A stretch of DNA of 24,431 nt. It comes from Monoraphidium neglectum (taxonomy: Eukaryota; Chlorophyta; Chlorophyceae; Sphaeropleales; Selenastraceae). The DNA lies in NCBI RefSeq assembly GCF_000611645.1, contig NW_014013103.1:1115-25545 (forward strand). Reading direction: 5' to 3'. The number at the start of each line of letters is the position of its first letter. The stretch's first letter is position 1. Under the pieces are notes generated by a model. That model had not been told where the DNA came from. It saw nothing but the letters and a program-made list of their open reading frames with translations, and did not search any database. Of the stretch, positions 10,601-20,165 are shown piece by piece. The position numbers and the translations under genes were made by a program.

Positions 10601-13600
10601 ATGCACACCTGTTTCAGGTCCCCCATGAGTTCGTGGTGCTGGTGCGCGTCAAACGCCGGGCCCGCTGGCAGGCTTGACGCAGTGCCGGCGGGCAGCAGCT
10701 CGCGCATGTAGGTGTACAGCACGCGCCACGCAGCGAAGCGGGCGTCTGAGATGACGTTATAGAGCAGGACGAACTGCAGGCGGGGTTGCGTCGTCGTGCA
10801 CCGTCAGAGGCAATGGTGCGCGGTGATGAGTGGCAGCCGATTGGAGCGACGCAGCCCTGCCTTTTGCCCCTGGCTCCCAGCAGCACCGCCTCTCCGACTT
10901 CCTCACCTTGAACTCGAGCCCCTTCGACTCCTGCACGGTCATGACCAGCGCAGCATCGCCCACCAGCTGCTGGACCTCCTGCTGGCGCGCCGCGCCGTAG
11001 ACAAGGATGACCTGCTCCGCCCCAAACTGCACCGCAGGCCCCTCCTCGCCGCCGGCCGCAGCGCCGCCTTGCGCCGCGCCGCGGCCGCCGCCGGCCGCGC
11101 CGGCCGCGGCAGGGGAGGGCTGCTGGGGGCGGAAAAGCGCCTGCAGCGGGTCGTCGGCGCCAGCGGCGAGGAGGATGGGGGTGTCGCCGTCGATCGGGGA
11201 GGTCTCGGGCTGCAGCTTGTCGAGGGAGGCCGGGAATAAAGACAGCAGCGGCGCGATCGCGGCGTGGTGCGCCAGGTTCACGATGCGCTGCCCGGTCCTT
11301 TGGCGCCGGCAATTTGAGTTGCGGGGCGGACATGTGGGGGCGACAGTGCGCAACGGTCAGCACTGGGATCGCAGTTGAGAGGTTGGAGCCCTGGGGAGAG
11401 GCAGACAGCAGTCTCAGATCATGGGACAGCAAGCATTGGCGTACTGCTGGCTGGCTCATGCAAGGACAGCCACCAACGCTCTGCAGAGCCGCCCCGTTGG
11501 GATACAAAAAGCAGCTGGCGTTTCGCGTCGCCCGCCGTCACGGCCCACCGGTAATTCTCCGTCAGCTGGAAGACCCGCGGGGCCGGCATCGACCTGCGCT
11601 CCAGGCCGCCGCCGCCGTTGCCGCCAGAGCCGCCGCCACCGCTTGCATCCAGCGCTCGCTGCTGCATCTCATGGAACACGTCTCTCATCGCCTTGTCAAC
11701 GGATGGCAGGGGCGATGCAGGATGAGGGCTGGCTGTCGCAACGCGATCACAGAGGCCTGCCTGAATGGGGGCCTTCGGCTGGCCCTGTCAGCAACCAGCA
11801 GCTGGAGGCGTGCGCTGCAGCCGCGTTGGGCTGTCACTCGGCGCCCGGTCAGCCGTTGTGACCGCAGGCACGCGCCGAGGCATGGGTTGATTGTTGGCAC
11901 CCACCTCGAACCGGAAGACGCTGCCGCCCTGGGCGATGGCCTGGGCGGTGTCGCCCACCAGCGTGAAGCCCGTCTCCAGGTTGGTGCAGAGGAAGCTGCG
12001 CGGCAGCCGTGGTGGGGAGAGGGTGAGGGGCGCAAGGGACACGGCAGAGATCAGGGCGTGAGCTGTTCGCCGGGCACGAGCTCAGGCCAGGGCCACGATA
12101 CGTAAGGGTGACCAAAGCTTCGGAGCCTTGCGCGTCCAACATCCGGCCCCTGGCTTCCCCTCCTGGTATCCCCCTGCGCGGTCAGTCACCGCACAAGGCG
12201 TCCGGCTCCTGGAGACGAGGGGCGCCCCGCCCCCCTCCCCTCCCCATCCCACTTTCCAAACCCCTTGACTGCGGAAGATGCCCACCGCAGCAGCGCCAGC
12301 TCAGCGATGGAGCAGTCCTGCACCTCGTCAACGTACACGTACCCGGCCCGCCGCGCCGCCGGCAGCAGCGGCGCCCCCGCCGCCTCCGCCTCCGCGAACG
12401 CCTGGTACACGTGACGCACGCGCTCGGCCCGGTCCCAGCCGCGCGCCTCCATCTTGAGCCGCTGGTACTGCTTGTATGCGCCGTACACCGCCACGCGGCG
12501 CGCGCGCGGCAGCGCCGCGCCACGCCGCGTGTCGGCGAGCGTGAGGTACTCCTCCTCTGTCAGCTGCCCCGCCGTCCCCTCCAGCGCCGCGAGGCTGCCC
12601 TTGATCTGCCCGCTGACCTCCGCCCACACGAGCGCAGCACCGCCGGCGCCGCGGCGCAGGGCCTCGTCGATGCGCGGCCAATAAGCTGCCGAGAACGCCT
12701 CCAGGCGGACCTCCGCGGCGGCCAGCCGCTCGCGGTCGCCCGGCGGCAGGAAGGGGCGCGGAAGCTGCGCGTCCATACGGTCGAGCAGCATCTCGAATGA
12801 CATCACGAGGGGGAAGTGCTGCGGCCCGAGGTCGCCCAGCCGCGCAGGGACGCCGCCCAGGGCTTGCTGCACCCCGTAATTGTCAAGCATCTGCGGGGGC
12901 GTGCCTGTACCCGTCGCGGCCCCGCCGGGCGCCGCGCCCTGCTGGGTGGCTGGCGACGCGGGCGCGCCAGGCGAGGCCCCAGCGGCCGGCTCGCGCCGCT
13001 GCGCTCGGTCGGCGTCCGCGAGCGTCTGCATCATCGCGCGCACGTGCTGCGTGAGCGCGGCCGCGAGGCGCGGGCTGGCGGTGAGCAGCACCTGGCGCGG
13101 CCGCTGCTCGAGCTGCAGGGCGCGGGCGCGGCGCTCGCGGTCCCACCTGGCGCAGGCGTGGCGCAAGGCGCGGGCATGCGGGTGCGTGAGGCGCTACTGA
13201 TTGGGGTCACTTCGTGGGTGAGGCAAATTGCTCTTTGCGCAGCCTGGTGGCCTCATCAACAGCAGAAGGATTGTTCAAGCAGCGTGGCAAGCACACGAAG
13301 ATTCAATGTGCTCACCCTGCAACTACGCGCACTCATCCCCCATGCAGCAGGCACGCGTTGATTGCAAGGATGCCGGCCACCACTGGCATCATCGAGACTT
13401 AGAAACCAACCCCGTTTGTAAACCTGCTGAATTCGCAGCCCCGCGCGCCCCTGCTCACATCTTATTCTCCAGGGCCGTCGTCTTCCCCGTGCCGCTGCGC
13501 CCGATCGCCATGGCGGACCCAGTGCAGTCCGCAAACTCCCGCTGGCCCTCTGCGAGCGCAAACGGCACCTCCACCGGCGCCGCGCCCGTGCCGCCGGCCA

Positions 13601-16600
13601 GCCGCGCGGCCAGAACCGAGCAGAGGGTCTCGTCCATCTCCAGAAGCTTCAGCGCCTGCAGCCCCTGCTCCGCCTCCGCGCCTTCCCGCGCGAGCGCGGC
13701 AGCGCGCGCCGCGCCCTCGGCCGCGCGCGCGGCGCCGCGGGCGGCGCGCTGGTCTGCTGACAGGCGCCAGACGAACCCGGGGTCGTCCGGCCACGAGAGC
13801 GGCACGCGGCGCCCGGCGGCGTTGAAGGAGGCGGCGCGGCAGCGCTGCAGCAGGGGGTCGCTGTACAGGTCGAGCGTGCGGGCGAGGCGCCGCAGGTAGG
13901 CCTTCAGCTGGTCGCCCTCCACCAGCGCATACACCAGCATGAACTGAAGAGGCCCCGATACAGTTGCATCGCGGTGCGGCGCGGCGAACCGAGGGTCAGC
14001 GGCGGGCGGCGCAGTGCCAGGGGAGGGTGGGATGCAAGCAGAGGCGCCGGCGGGGCAGACCATGCGTCCGGAAAGGGGCTTTGGCGTCAGTGCTGCACAC
14101 TGGATGTGCACGTGATGCAGATGAAGAGGAGGGTCGCAATGTAATGTGAGGGCGGCAGGGCTTTGCATGCAGCAGTGCGCCTTGCAGCTTGATGAGGCGC
14201 GCGGAGGACGCTCCGACCCCGCCCTTAAAACGCCAGTCACACCTGCTTGCGCGTCGCCTTATCAACCGACACGTGCCAGACCAGCCACCGCGCCGCGGCG
14301 CCCCTGCCGAGCATGTGGGCACGGATGAGGTCGGCGTGCGGCTCCTCTGGCCCCAGCACGAGCGGCGCCTGCCGCTCGCACCGCTGCGGCTCCTCGCCAT
14401 CCGCCAGCAGCTGCAGCAGCCGCAGCGCCAGCTGGCGCGTGTAAAAGGGCGCCGAGTTGGGACAGGCCGGCAGGTGGATGCGACAGAAGTCTGCGGACGC
14501 CTTGACCTATGAGAATAAGAGGAATATCGTAAAAGCAGAGTCAGAGAAGAGGGGAAGGAGAGGAGGGGGTTTGGCGGTGAAGCTTGTATGTTTGTCGCAG
14601 GCTGGCAAGACGCACAGGCTGGCCAATGAAATGCAGGCGCCGTGGGGAGCCAGCAAGGCAGCAAAGCGTCCAGGAAGCCCTTAGCAAATTACTGCCTTCG
14701 TGCGCACTCACAGTCCACATGCCCTGCGTGAGCCTGCGGATCCGCTCTTCAGAGAAGGGCTCGCTGCGCCCGGCCTCGGCGCGCGCCACAACTTCCTGCA
14801 GCCGCGGGTGGGCCGCGGCGTTGACCAGGCAGCCGCGGGCGGACGCGTCGGCGAGCAGCTGCCCCCAGTGGCGGTCCTTGGACTGGAGCAGCGTGGCAGC
14901 GTGGCAGACCACCCACACGGCGTGGCGGCCGCGGGTGAGCGCGACGTTCATCCGCCTGCAGTGCACCAACAAGCGGGCGGCGGCGCGATTTCCTCTAGAT
15001 TGTCACAAGTGGACGTGAGCAGCACCAGGAGCAGCAGCGGCAGTGCCGGCCGCAGCAGTAGCGGGTCGCCACAGCAACAGCGGGCTGCGGCAGCAGCGGC
15101 ATCGGCGGCAGCAGCTGCAATGGCGGCGGCGGCGGGGGCAGCGGCTGCGCCCCCAGTAACCTCTGAACTTCCCTGCAGGCTCTAACATGACCTCCTGCAC
15201 CTGTATACATTCACTGACCTGTAGTCTTGGAGGAAGCCGATGACGCCCCGGGCGTTGCTCCTCACGCAGCTGATGATGATGACGTCATCTTCGCGGCCCT
15301 GAGGGGGTGCAGGGGGGTTCGCGGGTCAAGTAAGGGGATGACGCGTCGAGGGGCTTGGCAGGGAGCGCCGATGGGAGGCGGCATGAGCGGGAGGGGTGCA
15401 GTGGCACTCGAGAAGGGCAGGGCGGAGCAAGAAGGATGCAGCACCAGGGGGCTCAGAGGTGCCGTTCGCCCCATGTGATCCCATGTTGCCATGCTGATGC
15501 GTAGGAGCTAAAGCCAGGGATCAAGAGCACCTCATCGTCCCGTTTCCGCGCCAAACACACATTTCATAATATCATAAACAATCATTCTGAAGATACTTGT
15601 GCATATCTTTCAGATGAAGCTCCGGGAGCACTGCCGCACCTGGAAGCCGTCGACCGTCTTGACACGCACGCCCCTGATGCCGCCGAGCCTGTACTCCAGC
15701 AGATCCACCTGTGCGCGAAACAAGGCAGGGCGCCGCGGGTGAGGGTTCCAAGATGGAGGCCTGTAAGGATGCATCGGGGATTTGAGACGAACCCCACGAC
15801 GCACACACCGCACAATTCCCAGGGCAAGGCCCCCGTGGCGCCGGAGCGGCCGCCGGGGGCGCACCTGCGCCCGGTAGCCGCTGATCACGCCGATCGAGAC
15901 CTTCCCGTCAGCCGCCTTGCTCGCTGCCGCCGCGAGCCCCCTGACAACGTCCGCCTCCGCCTCGTTGAACCAGCTGCCGCCGCCGTCGGGCTGCCTCTCC
16001 TCCTTCCCGTGCCGCACGTCGACGCACGCGTAGGCGCCCAGCAGGCGGGGCGCCTCGAGGGCGGGGAGCTGCCAGCCGGGCTGCCGCACGTTGTGGGCGT
16101 CCACGAGGCGGCCGGCATAGAAGCATGAATTGGGGAACGCGCTGATCTGGGGCGCCATCCTGTATTGCTCAAGCAGCAGGCTGACCCTGAGTTGCGCGGA
16201 GGGACGCAGGCGTTGTGTGAGAAGAGGTGTGCTGAGATCGCTGGGCAGGGAAGCGTCGGCGTGTATGGATGGCAAAACAGCTGTCACTCAATGCTAGGCG
16301 CACGCACTGGTCCAGGGGGCCGTTTCACTAATTCCAGCGTCAGCCGCCAGAAGCGCAATCGCCCACCCAGCCCAGGCAACGGCACCCACCCAAAGCCGCA
16401 GCCCGCCAGCCGCTCAAAGCTGCTGCGCCCGTAGCCAGCGGCCTCTGCGTCCCGGCTGATGACCGTGGCCGGCAGCTGGTGGTGGTCCCCCACAAGGATG
16501 AGCCGCTGCGCGTCCGGCGCGGCGTTGAGGACGATGGCCGTCTCTGCTTCCACCAGCTGAGCCGCCTCGTCAATCAGGCAGACGTTGAATTGGGGGGTGG

Positions 16601-17633
16601 CCTCCGCGACCGCCGCGCTGCCGGCCATGGAGGCGGTGGCAAACACAACTGAGGCGGAGCGCAGCACGAGGATCTGCAGGTCCCTGAAGGCGGATGGGCG
16701 CGCGAGGGCGACAGAGGGCGGCACGTCGAGCCGGCCGCGCGCGCCGCGGAGCCGAGCGTGCAGACTCAGCAGCGCGCCGCAGAGGGGTCCCAGCCCCTTG
16801 CTGGGGGGCTCTGTCGCTGCTGGTGATGGTGCGGCTGCGATGTCCAGGGGCTGGGCACCCAGATTGCTCCGCCACCATCCTGCCAGCTGCTGACTGGCAC
16901 GTGGACCTAGCGGGGTCGCCTGCTGATTCAAAACCAACTGCAGCCCGTCGGCAGCGTCTTGTAGGTCGATCAGGGCCTACGGAGAGATCAAAACGCACGT
17001 GAGTGCACATCAGGTGCGTGCTGGAGTTCACACCGTCGGTCAGATCAAGTCGGATCTCGTGCTACATCAACGCACTATACTGACTTATCACAACGGTATG
17101 GCATCCTAAAACGCCCAGCATCGCACGGGTTGATGTCCTCTCCATGACGCACCTGACGAGCGCCTGCAGACTTGAGCACGGCGCTCGGGGCATCTGCCAG
17201 CACGACAGCCCCCGCCTCGACCAGGCTGCCCAGGCGCGCCTGCAGTTCGCCGCGCGCCCACCACCAAAAGCCACCATCCGCAGCCTGCTGGGCTCCCTCG
17301 CCCTGGCGCGTGCTCACTCCGTCCTGCTGATCGGCTCGCCACCTCTCATAGTTCGTGTCGGCGGCGGCCAGGAATGCGAGCAGCTCGCGCGCGCGCTCGC
17401 CCCACCCCTGCGGCCCCAGCGCCGCCAGCAGCCGCTCCAGCCGTGGCGCCAGCGCGATGCCGTTGACTGCCTCTGCAAAGACGTCCGCGGAAGCACTGTT
17501 GACCAGCACGACCGACGAGGTATGGAGCTCGTGCAGCCGGAGCGCGAACGCCTGCAGCTCCGACAGCTCTGCCTCGGGTGGCGCCTGCTCGCGCGCTGCC
17601 AGCTGCTCTGCCGTGATCTGCTGCTGCCGCTGC

Positions 17634-17687
<54 letters not shown>

Positions 17688-19327
17688 CGCTGGTCGTTTT
17701 CTGGGGACGAGGCAAGGAGGGCCGCCATAGTCTTGCCGCTGCCATGCATCTGCAGGACACGGGTCGCGACCTCCGCAATGGCGGCGTTGGTTGGGGCGGC
17801 CACGAGCAGCTGCTGGCCCGCGCCCTCTGCCAGCGCCACGATGAGCGGGGCGACGGTGGCAGTCTTCCCTGTGCCTTATATTGTGTAGCGCAAGGAGTTG
17901 CTTGTTTCAGATGTTTGTGGAAGCTGGGACAATCAATCGGGCTACACAGCACGAGTCTTGCGGCGCCCTGAGGTCGCCAGCCGTGCCTGGTGCGGGGCAG
18001 CAGGTGTTTGGGAGCAGGTGCCGCGGACGCCTGTTGCACATATACACGCCCCTGCCCCGGTTCCAAAATGTGTCCTCGCACCTGGGGGCCCTTGGATCAG
18101 CTGGATGCCGCCGCCGGCTGCCCCATTGCCGCGGCAGCTACCATCTGCGCCGCCCACGCCGCCGCGGCCGTTGTCGCACACGCCGACGGAGCGCGGCGCG
18201 ACAGATGCGGCTGTAGCCATCACAGCTGCCATCTGTGACTCGTTCAACAGCAGGCGCTGGCAATAGGCCGCCGTCGCCTGCAGCCACTGGCCCTGCCGTA
18301 CAGTCGCTGCTGTGCCCGCTGCGGGCGCTGCCGGCCGCTGCGGCCAGGTGTCAAACGCATCTGCCGGTGCGCCATCCTCCCAGGGGATTGCCGCAGCGCC
18401 GCGCTCGCAAGGAGCCGCCTGGGCGGCGGCTGCGCTTGGCAGCCGCGATGCCATCAGAGCGTGGAGGACCGGGGAGCGGTTGATCTTGCTGCCTTCAGCC
18501 GCGATCGCCTGCAGCGCGGCCCACGCCCTCAACGGCGTCGCCAGGGGCGCGAGGACCGTCAGGTACCATTTGCTGGCGCCACCTTGGGCAGGTCCCAAGA
18601 GCAGCTGCTCGTTGTCGGCTGCCTTCATAGGTTGCGCCTGCGCGTCAGGCCCCCACAGCAGGTCCACGCGTGCCCGAAGCTCCAAAACCTGCCCGCCACC
18701 AGCTTCCGGCTGCGCCTGTTCACCCCCTGGCCCGCCGCCGCCGCTGCCGATCAGGAGAGCCAGGCAACTGTGGCTGCCCGCCACGCCCAGGCCCTCCCAT
18801 GGGGGCCGCTGCGACAGCAGCACCAAATCTGTTGGCTTGGGTCCGCCGGAGGCAGCGCCGCCGCCCTCCGACTCCGCGCTGCCGCCCTGCGCCGCCGCAA
18901 CCGCCGCGGCCGCCCCACGGGGACCTGCGCCGCACAGGCGCAGCGACGCGATGAGGGAGCTGCTGCTGCCGCGGTCATCGCCGCGGCCTTGCTGTCGTTT
19001 AGGGCGACGGACATCGAGCACCTCTGCCTGCCAGCAGGTCGAGCCGCCGACGCCGCACGTCGATCGCTGGCTGCTTGTGGCACCATCCATGGCAGCAGTC
19101 AGTTGCGCCGCAACCTCGTGCAGGAGGGCGGCGCTCTGCAGCCCCGCAAATTGCTGTGGGCTGTCGTAACGCTGCGCAGGAAGCTTCTGCAGCGGTGGCA
19201 GGCCGAGGCGGCTGGCGGCGCTGGAGAGGAGGCCAGCTGGGGCCAGGGCCAGGGCATGAGTTGCGAGGGGCTCCTCAAGCACACTGCCCGCCAGAGTGTG
19301 AAGGCCATCGTGATCTGACTCTTGCAT
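4696..19327 (-). CDS. Giant double SF1 helicase: SEN1/UPF1-like plus UvrD/TRANK1-like motors with TPR-like C-terminus
   Basis: Exons: 18082-19327, 17153-17874, 16390-16976, 15865-16186, 15640-15708, 15219-15298, 14712-14955, 14243-14506, 13459-13943, 12286-13146, 11905-11995, 11549-11691, 10907-11297, 10609-10773, 9068-10261, 6796-8868, 5787-6527, 5477-5593, 5009-5307, 4696-4804. All phases agree (3,400 aa). Helicase 1: LNESQ near 361, Walker A GPPGTGKT 413-420 (split by intron 1), DEAAQ 792-796, GDHHQL 819-824, EQYRM 858-862, VDGFQG 978-983, RRMNVALTRGR 1009-1019. Helicase 2: GRSGTGKTT 1326-1334, VDEVQD 1612-1617, GDTAQ 1641-1645, ENYR near 1705, ESKGLEF ending 1834, LYVAITRA 1891-1898. Residues 1945-2070 hold TPR-like helical hairpins; Ala-rich helices continue, then an acidic Gly-rich stretch (3145-3199), a basic helix (3201-3226) and a short amphipathic C-terminal helix. 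Likely a nuclear RNA/DNA helicase (inference). No ankyrin repeats seen. An in-frame TAG precedes the ATG by 9 nt, but an upstream exon remains possible. Confidence 0.82.
6528..6795 (-). other. GC-AG intron (intron 16 of the helicase gene)
   Basis: The exon ends CTGCAG and the intron begins GCGAGTGG. The nearest GT donor (four bases on) would leave phase 1, but the next exon begins in phase 0 after TTTCAG. Only the GC donor keeps the frame. Confidence 0.7.
7546..7595. repeat. 15-bp tandem coding repeat, about three copies, in helicase exon 16
   Basis: The unit is close to GCACCGCCGCTGGAG on the plus strand and encodes repeated Ser-Ser-Gly-Gly-(Ala/Pro) in the minus-strand protein. It keeps the frame, which fits a flexible linker. 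Confidence 0.8.
8869..9067 (-). other. GC-AG intron (intron 15 of the helicase gene)
   Basis: The donor reads CAG then GCGAGTGCC, the same context as intron 16, and the acceptor is CTGCGCAG. Both borders are phase 0. Joining gives a smooth helical segment (NYWAAAQ then AHLAKGALDAAVLAYLKGD). A GT donor four bases on would need a phase 1 acceptor. Confidence 0.65.
9299..9326. repeat. GCC trinucleotide run in helicase exon 15 (poly-Ala)
   Basis: Repeated CCG/GCC triplets encode an Ala run in the minus-strand protein. A similar run at about 9487-9508 encodes poly-Gly, and one at about 5908-5940 in exon 17 encodes Gly in the acidic stretch. All are in-frame low-complexity expansions. Confidence 0.8.
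10432..10504. repeat. Alternating purine-pyrimidine CACATG/GCATGC-rich tract in helicase intron 14
   Basis: A degenerate repeat of CACATGCATGC-like units, almost strictly alternating purine and pyrimidine, ends in GCGCGCGCACA. It lies inside intron 14 (10262-10608). Confidence 0.8.
15010..15165. repeat. GCA/GCG trinucleotide-rich tract in helicase intron 6
   Basis: An imperfect run of CAG, GCA and GCG triplets fills most of intron 6 (14956-15218). In the transcript sense it is CTG/TGC-rich. It is not part of the protein, because exons 6 and 7 join in phase to DYRRMNVALTRGR without it. Confidence 0.75.
17636..17683. repeat. Pure CAG run, 16 codons (polyGln) in helicase exon 2
   Basis: Plus-strand CTG triplets read as CAG on the coding strand. 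They encode an uninterrupted Gln run, continued by a Gln/Arg mix, at roughly residues 480-500 of the helicase. This is between motif Ia (AAPTNAA) and DEAAQ of the first motor. Confidence 0.95.
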
Positions 19328-20165
19328 CCAGTACTAATGGCGATGGTTGCGATGAGGGACGAGGCAGGCGCGGGTCTTCAGCACCGCTCCAGTGCTCCGA
19401 GGATTGGGGGGCCGACAACGGACTGCGGTATCTTGAAGTCACAAAGCACGAAATAAATCAAACTATTTGCGCGTCTTTTTCAACATTGAGGGGGAGCAGC
19501 ATGCCCGTGACGGACACGGGCAGCCGTGTCATCACACCAACGCGGTATTTTTCAAGTGACTGAACACATATCTCGTGTTTAAAGACTCTGAAAAAGAGTG
19601 GAGGCAAGCTGGCATTGCCTCGAACTTTGTTGACTGGATTGACCACAGTGATGATTGCGATGTTTGTTGAGAGTGAAGGCGATGCCGGCCGACTCACAGC
19701 AGCAGCTGGAAAATGTGGCCAAATTAAGGATGGATTTGAGGAAGAGTCAGGCATCAGTTCAGCAAGAACGACATCTGTAGACAAACTGTTAAGAAAAAGC
19801 TGCCTCGCCTGCACTGTCCCTGTCGTCACGAGTGCCATCCACACGATGCACGCTGCCCCTCGGCCAGACAAGGCAAGGTGCATGATGTATTTTGACTGAG
19901 AGCCGCCTGTAACTATAAGGAAGGGCTGAGAATCCGCCCAGGTGCGGCGGTTTGCGTTCGTGCAGCCTCACATGCGAAGGTGTCGCGCCCCTCATCCAAG
20001 ACGTCGCGGCAGCCGACTGCCCCCTGCAAGCAGATTCCCTGCCTCCCATGCTGCAGCTAGGCAGAAACAACAAGACCGCCTCAAGAACATCGTTTCAGGG
20101 GCAAACGGGGCACGAACCCGCATTTCTGCTGGCTACATCCGTGTCGATATCGCGTTGTTGAGTCA
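19328..20165. other. Intergenic: 3' UTR of the glycosyltransferase-like gene and promoter of the helicase gene
   Basis: An 838-bp stretch, AT-richer than its flanks at about 19440-19800. It holds short open frames on both strands with no recognisable family or splice context. No minus-strand TGTAA signal was found. A plus-strand TGTAA occurs at about 19909, which does not fit the gene directions. Confidence 0.55.

Noticed and set aside
13147..13199. Upstream extension of helicase exon 10 in the same open frame
   Set aside because: No AG acceptor in the correct phase exists there. The CCAG acceptor at 13147-13148 gives the required phase and a sensible join after the second Walker A.
14243..14712. 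Possible split into two genes, a SEN1-like helicase and a separate TRANK1-like helicase
   Set aside because: No stop codon, poly(A) signal or convincing new start was found between the motors, and three consecutive exon joins stay in phase. Transcript data could still overturn this.
19458..19883. Minus-strand 141-codon frame and an overlapping plus-strand 95-codon frame (19615-19899) followed by TGTAA
   Set aside because: They overlap on opposite strands in AT-richer intergenic DNA. Neither has a recognisable domain, splice context or conserved composition. The TGTAA is a five-base match.
20095..20135. tRNA T-arm-like hairpin (GGGTTCGTGCCCCG on the minus strand)
   Set aside because: The loop lacks the invariant adenosine, and no matching acceptor, D or anticodon arms could be built around it.
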